Below, piece by piece: positions 12,056-22,924 of a stretch of 64,000 nt of DNA. The position numbers and the translations under genes were made by a program. The notes beneath the pieces were generated by a model. That model ran no database searches. It had not been told where the DNA came from and saw only the letters and a list, made by a program, of their open reading frames with translations. Position 1 is the first letter of the stretch; the number at the start of each line of letters is the position of its first letter. The stretch comes from Prosopocoilus inquinatus (Eukaryota; Arthropoda; Insecta; Coleoptera; Lucanidae). The stretch lies in assembly GCA_036172665.1 (NCBI GenBank), contig CM069876.1, forward strand, positions 8,370,001 to 8,434,000, given 5' to 3'.

Positions 12056-13582
12056 CTGTACAGAGTGGACCATTTTTGATGGTTTTACAGGTTCTCAGTT
12101 ATTTATAGGAATAGAAGAAAATCGTTTTCGCGACCCAATGCTACTTTTTCGAGAAAAACACAATGGGAAAACAAAAGTTAGCTATTTCGATTCGTTCGGG
12201 AAATTTCGGTCGAAAACGAACTTTTCCGAAAAATTATTTTTCACAATATTTCAGTTGTTTCACAAGATACTTTGAAAATTCAAAAACTATTTTATTCAGA
12301 AGTTAATGTAGATTTTACTAACGTTATTATCTTTTGTTGAAACTGCACCAGTTCTGCGAAACAGACTATAACTTTCTAATTTTAAATGGAAACCGCAGTT
12401 GACTATGACACAAAGAAATAGCTTGTTTAATGAGGTTTTCACAAATATAAAGTTTGATATAATTATTTTTTTAAATAACAAAGATACTAACTTTCATTAC
12501 TTTGCAGTACCTATCAAGCTATCTATGACACTAGAAACAAAGGAAAATTCAGTTGTTTTCCTCAAAAATCCATTCTTATAATAAATAATACCGGTAATTA
12601 AATTAAAAAAAATAAATTACTGGAAATGCATAATGCTATTAGAGAACTCATAAAACTACGAGTAATATAAAAATGGATTAACTATCAATCCAGTTTTGAA
12701 GAATTATATGTTATATACTCCTTTGAAATTATTAAATCTTAAATTTTGAAGTACCAAAAATTCTTAGATGTGTTTATTCCACATTTACCGGTGATTAAAT
12801 TTATTAACATACAAAAGTTCTTAAAAGCATTTGTAAACTTAACAAATATCTAACACTTCAATAATTTCTTAAAGAAACACGCTAATTAATACAATTTAAA
12901 ATATATAAAAATCTCTTAGCTGTTCATTTTAATAATTACAGAACTGTTTAAATGGAATTAATTCATTTTTACACACTTGTGGTTTTATGTCAGTGTCTAA
13001 TAGATACATGAAGTTATTTATTTATTGAATTAAGTTAGCTGTTTTATTTAATAATAATTCTGTTTTTGTGAAAAAAAAAACTGAACTAATTTCTTGTTTT
13101 TGTTGCCATGGGTGACTTGTTAGCTACCGAAAAACAAAAAATAATTAGTATCCTTATTATTTGCAAAAATAATTAGATCAAACTTTATATTTTTGAAAAC
13201 CTCATTAATTAAGCTATTTATCTGTGTCATAGCCAACTGCGGTTTCCATTTAAACTTAGAAAGTTATACTCTTTTTCGCAGAACTGAAGCAATTTCAACA
13301 AAAGGTAATAATGTTAGTAAAATCTACATTAACTTCTGAATGAAACAGTTTTTGAATTTTCAAAATATCTTGTCAAACAATTTAGATATTGTGAAAAATA
13401 ATTTTTCGGGAAAATTCGTTTTCGGCCGATATTTCCCGAACGAATCGTGATAGCTAACTTTGGTTTACTCCACTGAGTTTTTCTCGAAAAAGTAGCATTG
13501 GGTTGCGAAAACAGTTTTCTTCTATTCCTATAAATAACTGAGAAACCCTGTAAAACCATCAAAAATGGACCATACTATACAG
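12056..13582. mobile_element. 1.5 kb fold-back element
   Basis: The arms at about 12056-12520 and 13140-13582 are inverted copies with scattered differences. Shared blocks include ggaccatttttgatgg, tcagttatttatagg and gaattttcaaaa. The spacer is about 0.6 kb. The outer ends are ctgtacagagtggacc and, on the other strand, ctgtatagtatggtcc. No coding capacity. Likely the same broad class as its left-hand neighbours. Confidence 0.75.
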
Positions 13583-14829
13583 CTATCTATCGAGTATTAT
13601 TTTAGTAGATCTAAAGCAAACATGGGCATAAAAATCCGAAAAGAGCGAGCTCGTAGTATCTGTACTATTCAACGGTAAGAATTAATCCATTATGTGTGAT
13701 CTCATAGAATTTACAAAAAAGTTACGTGTGTCATTGGTTGTTGAGACTGGCGTGGAACTAATATTTCGAAGAAAAGGGATGTACCCCGTCATGTTCCCTT
13801 ACCACGCGCACGCCTGATCTGAAGCATCCACTTCAAGAAAAAAAAAGCATAAATTCTAGGTAGATACCTCACTCTCCTAATAACTCTATGTGCTTACATT
13901 TTCCATTGTAGAATTTTGAAAGATACTCTTATTGCCAAAGAGATTCAAAGGAATATTTGCTTTTTACGTACATTTGTGAAGTTATCCGTATTTTTTATAA
14001 TTATCGAATTTAAATGCAGCTTCTTGTAATAAAACTGTAGGAACATCTGCATCATTAGCAGCTCAATAAGCCATCAACAATAAGTCACTAGTAAAACTAT
14101 TTAGTAAGAGTATGTTCATTAATTTTTTTATTGAACAATATGAATATCAGGAAAGCATGTATATCCCACCTGTAAACTCACAGAAGCAGTTTACATAATT
14201 TGTCTGAAAAACATCAATAACCTACACATGTTTGTAAAATATTACTAATGTTCAAATAAATTTATGTAAAATCTCTGTGACTGCATAGAATACAGCTATA
14301 GAAACGTAAGTATTTTTTTTCAGTAACTGTCCTATAACGTATATCAAGAGATTAAAACAAAGATGCCTCTGCTAGAAATTTATAAATTATTCATAATGTA
14401 GTGAATATGACCGCGCCGCAGCATGTAACCGAATATTTGTCTAGGGATGGAACGTTTATTGACCATTGTTCGTTTATTTATTGAAAGAAACAATCGATTA
14501 AGGCAATCGCGTTCTTTCAATGCTTATATCCGAACGCCTCGCTGGCACCACTACTGGAAACTGTAAGCTGTGGCGTCGGTGGCGGCGTTTTCATTTGATG
14601 AGGGGGGGTGCTAGCGAATATCCACCTGCGCCTTATTAAATCGTTCAGAAGGCTCACCAAATTCTCATATCTGAAATTAGCATTCATCAAGAACCAAAGA
14701 CACGTTCTACTCTTGGTATACGAGGCAAATTGTAAAGGGAGGAGCACTCACAAACACTCGTACAGTAAACAAGTTAAAAGCACTTCGTGAAAAAAAGTAT
14801 ACTTCAATTCGAGAGAATATCTGGTTCAT
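13583..14829. other. Non-coding stretch
   Basis: A+T-rich. The segment 14520-14770 is relatively G+C-rich and open on both strands (14517-14747 minus, 14608-14790 plus) but shows no domain or splice structure that I can support. Confidence 0.4.
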
Positions 14830-15156
14830 ACTAGAGACCTCCTAGTCAGAGTCTGGGAGAAGCAGCCATATTTCAGCAAAGATTCCTATCATTATCAAAC
14901 TGACAAATATTACCAACCGTTGCTTGTTTTTTTTTTTTCAAAATAAAATTTCAACAAAGAAAGTCAAGTCAATGTCAAATTGACAATATTTCCTAACCTT
15001 GCTTGCTTATTTTCAATGTCAAGTTCAAGCGTAGCGACAAACTGTACCTCAATTTCTTCTCATGATTGGTTGAAATACATTTTTCCTGAAATATGGCAGA
15101 ACCAATTAAAAATGTACTCCATTCTGCCAGACTGTAACTAGAGGGTTTCTAAGTCA
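14830..15156. mobile_element. MITE with imperfect terminal repeats
   Basis: The left end agagacctcctagtcagagt (from 14833) is matched on the other strand by the right end aaaccctctagttacagt, with further pairing of the ccatatttcag regions at about 14868 and 15090. Length about 325 bp. Inside, tgtcaa(a/g)ttgacaa-type repeats recur. No coding capacity and no clear target duplication. Confidence 0.6.
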
Positions 15157-15910
15157 CACCAAGCAAAAATTTTAACGAAGTTGTGAGCATTTGAGAACTT
15201 TAACCTGTGACTATTTAATGTGGTTTGTGACTGTTTTTAACTACAGCTCGTTCCACTCTTAAATAACAGTACAGGCCTTATAGAGAGATAGCTTCATTAA
15301 AAAACAATGAAAGATAGTAAGGGACGCATATGGCTATACTTCATCCTAAGGTTGGACGCGCTATAGTACTTAATTTGCGATTTCTTTTTTTTAATTATTA
15401 AGCAGGATTATTCATGGTGAGAGGCCTATTAGATTATATTGGAAACTACACCTTACAGGGCGCTGAAATTATGTACTTGTATTAATCGCTAACGAACTAT
15501 TCAAATAATATAAAATCAGTCGTGGCGTACTTCGGTTATATCGGAAATCGATACTGTACATATTATGGGTGTGATAACTAAAAATCTGCACATAACTGCT
15601 AATATATTTATGTATATGAATTAAAAACAAGTTATGACTTAATAAATAACATAAGTTAACTGAATAACTATCCAATTACATAATCTGGCCCGTGATCAGC
15701 TGTAACTCTTATTTTAGTCTTCGTTCTGGCCATCAACTTCTCGAAGTCGGCTTTTTTGAAGTGGCGAAGTTTTAAATTTATTCTTTTAATTAATTCTTCA
15801 TATGCATGTGTTTTTCAACCATTTTAATACATTTTTTGTTTTCAAAAATTCCAAAAACGCTCAATTGGCTGGCCTTAACTGGGGTACGTTTGGAACGTTT
15901 TGTTCCCTTG
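15157..15910. other. Non-coding stretch
   Basis: No supported feature. An open stretch at 15469-15675 (minus) is low-complexity and A+T-rich. Confidence 0.5.
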
Positions 15911-17187
15911 TACGTGGGCTGCTGGAAAAGTCTCTGGAAATGGTATGAAAAAACGCATATGAAATTTGGTAAACGGTATCATTGTTTTTCGAAATATTCG
16001 CCTTTGACGTCAATATACTTTTGCATACGCTCGAACCAATTTCTAAAGCACGTTTTCCACTCTAAAGATGGTACCTCAGAAACCAGTGTCCGGAATGTTT
16101 CAACCGCTGCTTCAGCCGACGAAAATCGCTTACCACGCATTTTATTTTTGATATTTGGAAACAAAAAGAAATCATTAGGTAATAAATCAGGTGAATATGG
16201 ACAATGAGTCATTAATTCAACATTTTTGTTGGACAAAAAATCAACTGTTTGACGGGCTGAGTGAGAGCAGGCGTTGTCATGATGGAGAATAATTCGTCGA
16301 TTTCGATTGTTTCTTCTTATTTGATGGATGACTTCCGGCAAACAAATCGCAGTATACCAATCAGCATTCACGGTTTCGATCCTCTAAAGCCATGGTTGCT
16401 ACATGTCCAGTTAAATCAAAGAAACAAGCAATCATTTGTTTCGCAGTACTACGTGAACGGACAAATTTTGTTGGTTTTGGTTCATTTTGAAATACCCAAA
16501 CGGCAGATTGTTGTTTACTTTCTGGCTCGTACGAACAGATCCACCTTTCGTCAGTAACGATGTTATAAACTAAATTTGAACGACCTTGAATTTCTTCGCA
16601 CCATTTGACACGACGCTGCTTTTGCGCTTCTGTTAAATTGTGTGGGATCCAACGACTGCAAAGCTTTCGTACGTTCAAATGATCATGCAAAATTTGGTGT
16701 ATTGCTTTCACGTCAATGCGTAAGGATGCTTGAATCTCACGGTATGTCACTTGTCGATCTCGCTCAAGCATTTCACGTACAGCATCTACATTAGTGGCAA
16801 CAACAAATGTTGATGAACGACCTTCACGAAATTCGTCACTGAGAGAGGTACGTCCACGCTGGAATTCGGCAAACCAATTATAAACACTGCTGTTTGATGG
16901 TGCTTCATCTCCGAAAGTCAAATGAAGCCGATCGAGACACTGTTTCGGCGGTAGACCACATTTGAAATAGTAAAAATTCATGGCACGAACATTTTCACGC
17001 GAGATTTCCATGTTTACACAAAATTACTTTTTTTTCAAATGCTGTACAAACAAAACTAGTTCACTTGGATAGGAACTGTCAATAAAATTATAGGCGAAAA
17101 ACGTCAAATTTTTCAAATATGACAGTTGATAAACGCTAACAATTCTAGACCTAATAGATTCCAGAAAATTTTCCAGCAGCCCACGTA
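15911..17187 (-). mobile_element. Near-complete mariner transposon
   Basis: Terminal inverted repeats cgtgggctgctggaaaa (15913 onward) and ttttccagcagcccacg (ending 17185) are perfect over 17 bp and flanked by TA on both sides (15911-15912 and 17186-17187). This gives an element of 1273 bp, the usual mariner size. One transposase gene on the minus strand fills it. The intact ends, full length and single frameshift point to a fairly recent insertion. Confidence 0.93.
15979..17011 (-). pseudogene. Mariner transposase, one frameshift
   Basis: The cut-and-paste DNA transposase starts at ATG 17011 and would be about 345 residues, the normal mariner length. The N-terminal helix-turn-helix region includes GLPPKQCLDRLHLTFG and SVYNWFAEFQRG. 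The catalytic domain carries the first Asp in VTDERW, the second in ILHHDNACSHS and the third in YSPDLLPNDFFLFP. The last two are separated by 34 residues, giving the mariner D34D signature. The reading frame is broken once, near 16365-16385: the first part ends at 16361 and the second continues in another frame to 15979. All three catalytic residues remain, so only the frameshift clearly inactivates it. The mariner subfamily is not assigned. Confidence 0.92.
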
Positions 17188-17599
17188 CTGTATGGTATTC
17201 CATACCGCTCGAAAACGGCTACAGTTTCATTTGCATAATGAAGCTCAGCTATTGACCACTAGGATTCTGTTTTCTGTTTTCTAAGAAAGGGAACTAATCT
17301 TTTTTTTATATTCACTCCTTTATATAGACTTCCATATTAATACAAACTATAGAAGGCGTTATAAATGGATCTACCATACCTTTAGCGCAAATCGCTAACC
17401 ATACCAAAACTTTTGTTTGGAAATTTAGGGTGTCTTTTAAATTTGACTTCAGGGTCAGCATTTTGACCCTTCTTGACAAATTCATTCTTGGTAAATACTG
17501 ACATTATAAATATGCAATTTCTTATTATGACAGCTTGATCTTTCATAATTCTTATTCAAAATAATATTTATTTACTAATGAGAACTGGTTGAAATGTTT

Positions 17600-17840
17600 G
17601 AAGAACGTTTAATAGAGTGCGGTGATAATTGAATTTGGCCTCCTAGATCACCCGACCTAACCCCAGTGTTTTTAATTTACTTTGTAAATCTAACTGGCAG
17701 TATTCTAATTCATAAATTAAAAACATAAAGTTCACAAGACTCCTGTAATTACTAGAGAGAATCTGAAACGAAGGGTCAAAAATACATTGGAACAATTGGG
17801 TGCACAAGAAATTCAAAAATCAAATCTTTATAACAAGTTT
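17600..17840 (+). pseudogene. Fragment of a DDE transposase
   Basis: The plus strand from about 17605 reads ERLIECGDN, a stop, then IWPPRSPDLTPVFLIYFV, the block around the last catalytic Asp in Tc1/mariner-superfamily transposases of the WPPRSPDLTPLDFFLWG type. The following codons decay into stops. Only this fragment survives. It belongs to a different lineage from the mariner just upstream. Confidence 0.55.
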
Positions 17841-17843
17841 ATT

Positions 17844-17946
17844 TGTTATCCTGCACTAGTGTTCACCAAAGTATTTGTGTCTTGTTCTAATCTCATACAT
17901 TAATACGAGATGAAGATACTTTGAAGCGTACTGGTGTAGGATAACA
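17844..17946. repeat. Hairpin repeat, about 100 bp
   Basis: The left arm gttatcctgcactagtgttc and the right arm gtactggtgtaggataac pair, with further pairing of aaagtat and atacttt. It is probably a miniature fold-back element next to the DDE fragment. Confidence 0.55.
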
Positions 17947-19511
17947 AACAGACCTACGCGCGATAAAATTGCTTATACAAAATCGAAACAAAATAATATT
18001 TTGCATCAGATGGTACAGAAAAGTTAGTTGTTGTTTAAAAAAAACTGGATTAATCATTGTTGAAAACTGTCTAACTCCTGTGGATGCCCTGTAAGCTCTT
18101 TGTAAAGTATACGGCTTAGCATTTATCAGAAAAGTTTTAGTCCATATTTGTGATCAAACAGAGAATAGTCCAATTCCCTGAATTTTTTTAGTTTTTGACA
18201 TGTTCTAATTTATTTCGACCACTTTAACGTCAAAATTTTTACAAAAAATTGAACGTCGTCAAAACAATACATTTTAGCCAGGATGTACTATGATGTTCAA
18301 CGAAAACGATACCCCTGCAAGCAAACAGCACCCTTGTGAACATTGGACGGAGCCAAACCAGACATTAAAATTGTTACGCGAATCTGGTCCGCTGTTTTAT
18401 TGTTTCGGTTAAAGCTTGGGACGGCAATAATATTATTAGACTACCTGCGTAAACGTAATTCTTTTGAATACGACGGGAATACTTTATAAGATTTGTACAA
18501 TGGCTTGCGATTTCTGGAGGAAATCCGTGTTTAGTAAAAATATTATTTTTCTTAAAAATAATAGCAATTTATTAAATTTGAAATATGTACAATAAATATT
18601 TTGTTTTAAAGAAATATTGGTTACTCATCGGAGGCTTAATCTCTTTGCAATCGTAAAACGAATTCGTCGAATTCATGTCGCGTTGGAAAATAAATTCGCT
18701 GGGAACACAACAGGTATAGCAATGAGACAGACCATATGAAAACTTAGTGCACGTAAAAGTGAGACAGACAGAGAACCAAACGCTCCGAACGGATTAACTA
18801 AATCGCCTTAAATATTCATTGTTCTAATTTATAGGAAAAAATACTTCTTTCCTTACACTCTAAAAACAGATAATTTTTTAATTTTTAACACTGGATTAAA
18901 TAAATTTCTTATTGCAAAATGTGCAATAATTTGTGAAGTTAGGGATCAAGAAAAATATGTTGCCAAGTAAAACGAAATAATTTATTCAGGGCAATTTAAC
19001 AAACAAAATGTATATGTATCGATTTTTTTTTATTTAGACATTCGTTATAATAAATTCAATTCAATCTTTTATAAAACACATGTAAATCACACAATTGTTT
19101 ACCGTTTCGTTATTAGTCGCTTCTACTAGAGTGAAAAAATTAACAAGATGACAACTTTATAATTTTTCACTGTTGACAAAACTATCAATCTACGCGGTAG
19201 TAAACGTTGAACAAGTGTACAAGTTTCAAAATGTTAGAAAATTAAAAAGAAATTCTTGTACAAATTCATTAGACAAGAATATATTACAATCATTATATGT
19301 GTGACATGTTTTTTCATCGGTCATTAAATATTTTCAACATGATATACGATATGATATGAGCGAAAAATAAGACATATTGCTTATTTTTCTCTCATACCAA
19401 AATGTAATCTTAATTATTCAAAGTTCTTTTACTATAAGTATAAAGCATTTCTTTTTCAAACGAACAAGAACTTGTTTGCTCATTTCAGAGACATCCGGTA
19501 TAATATTATAT

Positions 19512-19544
<33 letters not shown>

Positions 19545-19601
19545 CTGTAGTATTCTTCCGGGTAGTCCTCCGCGTTGAGTTCTCTAAAGAACTATTTGTC
19601 T

Positions 19602-19640
<39 letters not shown>

Positions 19641-21194
19641 TATTATTATTTCTCTATACATAATTTTAATTTATACATAAATTTATTTTTTATTCTTAAA
19701 AATGACGAATTCATGATTCAAAGAAAATTGGATGTGTGAATGATTCAAAGAAAAACTGTCACTAATAACGTGTAAGCAAATCCACTAATTCCGTTGCCGC
19801 ATCAAATACGCTTTAAGTTTATTAAACTCAAAATACACAAGTTGCAAAATAATAATCTAACAAAGCACTAAACAAAATACCTACCTAAAGCGCAGCGTTA
19901 TAAAATTCAGTTATAAAATTCTAACAGTAATGAGTATTCTTAAATAAGCACCATAGTACGTGAATACAAGAGATGTAGCATTGAAAGGGGAATTCAAAAA
20001 TGTAATAACATATGGGATGTTGTATTTAAAACAGAAAAGTTAGTAGAACTGGAAGCACGTCATGACTGCTTTTATATTATTTGAATAGATGGTCGCTGAT
20101 TATTATTGCTTCGTATCCGCGTCCTGTAAGGAGAAGTCTCCAATACCTTGTAATAGGCCAATCATCGTGAATATTCTTGAAAACTTCATTTCAACTCGAG
20201 ATTTAACGTTTAATATGCGAGTGTTTGTGAGCGTAAGCGTATTGAAGTTGGCAGCTAAGCTGTCGAAATACGTATCTACATATAGACTCATTGTGGTAAG
20301 ACAAATTTTTAACTTACTGTCTAATCATTGTCTTCTTTCTTCTTTACTGTTCTCCGTTTACGATAACTTGTAAATCAATGAGAAAGTAAAGAAAATTTGC
20401 AAGACAATTTGGAATGACAAAAAGAAGAACATTACAGGTGGAAGAGTTTGTGTTTTTCTCAAAGGGATAACAGTTAAAGTGCACAGTTTCATCATACGTA
20501 TATGTTATCACTAACAGCGCCATTTATTAACGGATATTTCTGTACTAAAAAAGCATTTTATGCTTTCCCAAGAAAATCACATTAAAACAAGTTTAAAGCA
20601 CAGTAGTGCGTTAAGATAATTATTTACAAAAAATTGAAAAATTGAGTGTCAGATAAGTTTGGTACAAAATTATAGCTTCCTTGACAACAGTTCAGGCGGA
20701 GATAACCCGGACGGGTCAGTTTGGTTGCAGTTGAAATTCTTGAGCTACTCCCTTGCTGAAGAAGTACACTGCAACGAAACTGACTTGCAACTAATTTTTT
20801 ATATAACTTTCTTATAAAACGTGTGATTTTTTTTACACGGACACTTCGGAAAATTGGGTTAAATATTGACAGCTTATTAGAAAACAAATTACAACTATAG
20901 TTTTTCGATGTGTCAATTAAAGTGCGAGATTAAACATAGCAACTTACGCTTCTTCTACAAAGTAGTCTTTATGAACCAAGCCCTCTGCGGACGTAGGAGG
21001 ATTTACATTATAAGAACATATACCCAGTGTTTTCATACCAGTATAATATTGTTCCTTTTCTATATAGCCAGTTCTCATTCTATCCATAAGATTAAACAGT
21101 GCCTCTGAAAATGTCACTCTTTAGTTTTCCAAATGAAATAGAGCAAAAAATTAAAATTTATGTGTTATAGATGTGAAATCTAGATTTGTACTTG
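17947..21194. other. Long non-coding stretch with a (TA)n microsatellite
   Basis: No supported gene over 3.2 kb. Two TA-dinucleotide arrays (about 19501-19544 and 19607-19645) flank a 60-bp unique island. Open stretches at 20089-20373, 20103-20291 and 20624-20887 overlap in opposite senses and show no domain. Any further exons of the minus-strand gene that starts at 22117 should lie here or beyond, but I could not identify one. Confidence 0.45.
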
Positions 21195-21340
21195 CTCGGC
21201 TTACGCCCGATTTCTTCACCTCCAGCTAAATTTATCTGCCAGGTATTATCCTTGGAAACTATTGTATCGATAATAGTTCCGAGGATATTACCTGGCAGAT
21301 AAATTTATTCAGAGGTGAAGAAATCGGACATTACTCGAAT
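21195..21340. mobile_element. MITE hairpin downstream of exon 2
   Basis: The left arm (gcccgatttcttcacctc, then atttatctgccaggta) and the right arm (tacctggcagataaat, then gaggtgaagaaatcgg) form a long imperfect hairpin of about 145 bp around a central atcgat. It lies just 3' (on the minus strand) of the second exon of the EFCAB10-like gene, probably in an intron. The stop that would close exon 2 if it were not spliced falls at the edge of this repeat. Confidence 0.7.
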
Positions 21341-21356
21341 CAAATATTAAGCATAC

Positions 21357-22117
21357 CAATGTGTTTTTTCTCATACAGAACCGGTGGAGGACCCATGCCT
21401 GCTCTAAAAATTATGCACTTATCGAACAAATCCAATATAAATTCGATGGGATCGTCTAAAAATTTTCAATAAAATGTTTAAAATGTTGATTTTCCTTAAC
21501 GTTAAGATAGTATCATTACCTGGAAGTGCGCTTAGCAGATGCGCAATGATAAACTGGAAAAACTCAAAAATTTTGTGCGCCCTCAAATATCTCCGAGCTT
21601 GTTTCATCGCTTCAGATTCACCCGCATCCAATTGATCTACAAAAACTTCCTCTACGATGGATTCTTTTTCATGGAGCGCCTCTTCTTCGCCCCCAAGCGG
21701 TAACCCCATAAGATACTTTAAGCGACTTTGCTCAAGTGATTTTACTGAACCCTCTGTGGTTTCGGTTTGTGTCTTCATATCAGTTAATTTAGATTCAGTT
21801 GTCGACAACATCGACGGTGTTAGTCCCATTTCGCCTTCACTTGCGCAATATTCTTCTTTTTGTTTCTTACGCCTGGCTAAATAAAGCTCAAGCAATTTTC
21901 TTTCTTCCTCATCCAGTGCTCTTTGAAGTGAATCGGCGTTTCTGAACGCAAAGTTCTTGTACAGCAACGAGCTCCTGCTTATATTCTCTTGCAAGATACC
22001 AACTCTTTTTGATTTCTCTGCACCTACCTTTGCCTCTTTACTAACGCTCTTGTACGTGATCGGTTCGGAGTCACGTCCGGTACTACTCAGCACCGTGTTC
22101 GATATTAGTTCTTCCAT
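21357..22117 (-). CDS. RIIa/DPY30-domain protein, EFCAB10-like (first two exons)
   Basis: Exon 1 runs from ATG 22117 to 21520 and ends at a CCAG/GTAATG donor. A 64-bp intron follows, with a TTTTAG acceptor, and exon 2 starts at 21455. Joined in phase, the protein reads ...SALP-DDPIEFILDLF... Residues 1-165 or so are charged and low in complexity (EEERKLLELYLARRKKQKEE). From about residue 170, QARRYLRAHKIFEFFQFIIAHLLSALP plus DDPIEFILDLFDKC match the RIIa/DPY30-type dimerisation-docking fold found in EFCAB10 and other axonemal proteins. Exon 2 then gives PPPVLYEKKHI and probably ends at a donor (ATTG/GTATGC, 21357); a downstream EF-hand part was not found. The likely role is ciliary or flagellar, inferred from the family. 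Codon use and the open frame argue that this is a real host gene. Confidence 0.75.
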
Positions 22118-22924
22118 GATCGGAGGTAAGGCTTGTTTTGCATTGAAATTCTGTTTGGTTTAAAACAGTGTTTTCTCAAAACTTGAAAATGTTAAGAACC
22201 TCATTTTTTCCGTACCTGAGAAATCCTCGTATTTTGCATTGTTGAAATGATTTTTCTTCTTGAGAGTGAAGGAATTACAAAATTATTGACAGATGTTCAG
22301 ACGAAAAAACAAACTTCTTGATCAAAGATAAAGGATCTAAGAAGATTCGGCACTAGAATCTAGGAACATTGCACCGAATTCACATCTCTGCCCAAAACCC
22401 AGCTGGCGCTAGTGTTGTACTAATAACCAATCAAATAATTCCATGTTTGAAGGAAAGAACAAAAAAATTTAATGACATTTATGTTTGACATAGGCCGAGT
22501 TAAATGAGCGGTCAAATTGCACAGAATCGTTAAGTCAACGGGCCGACTAAACCCTCTGACCAATCAGCAATTGAGAAAAGTGATCACGTGATTTGGTCTG
22601 ACCACTTCGACCATTCACTTACCGCAGCCCTAGTCTGAATATTTCCACCGTTTTTGATATGTATTTGCATAAATGCTTTTAGTGCTTTCGTGTTTAGTTT
22701 GTTTTCATAATTTGCTGTACAGCTGTCGGTGTAATTAGTAAAATTTGTATCGGGTATCGCTGCACGGTCAAAATTTGACTCCCAGTTACTGCACCGAAAA
22801 ACTGCCAACGTGCCCGGACACAGGTAAAAATGTTTTATTTCTATTAAAATGTACGCAGTAACTGTGATACTTTTAAAAAAAGGGAAAGGAACTAAGAACA
22901 ATACGTTTTATTGCAAATGGTGAC
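22118..22924. other. Upstream region of the EFCAB10-like gene
   Basis: About 800 bp between the minus-strand gene and the plus-strand non-LTR element. It contains a palindromic gatcacgtgatt E-box-like site at about 22580 and no clear coding sequence. The open stretch at 22584-22901 (minus) has no recognisable domain. The promoter should lie in the proximal part, but no TATA box was identified. Confidence 0.4.

Noticed and set aside
13102..13116. X-box-like RFX site gttgccatgggtgac
   Set aside because: It fits the consensus but lies in the middle of a fold-back element, 8 kb from any gene.
19500..19645. Regulatory TATA cluster
   Set aside because: Simple (TA)n microsatellite arrays.
19755..19830. 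Terminal exon of the EFCAB10-like gene (minus, ...ELVDLLTRY stop)
   Set aside because: The frame is closed by stops just upstream and there is no acceptor site in the open part.
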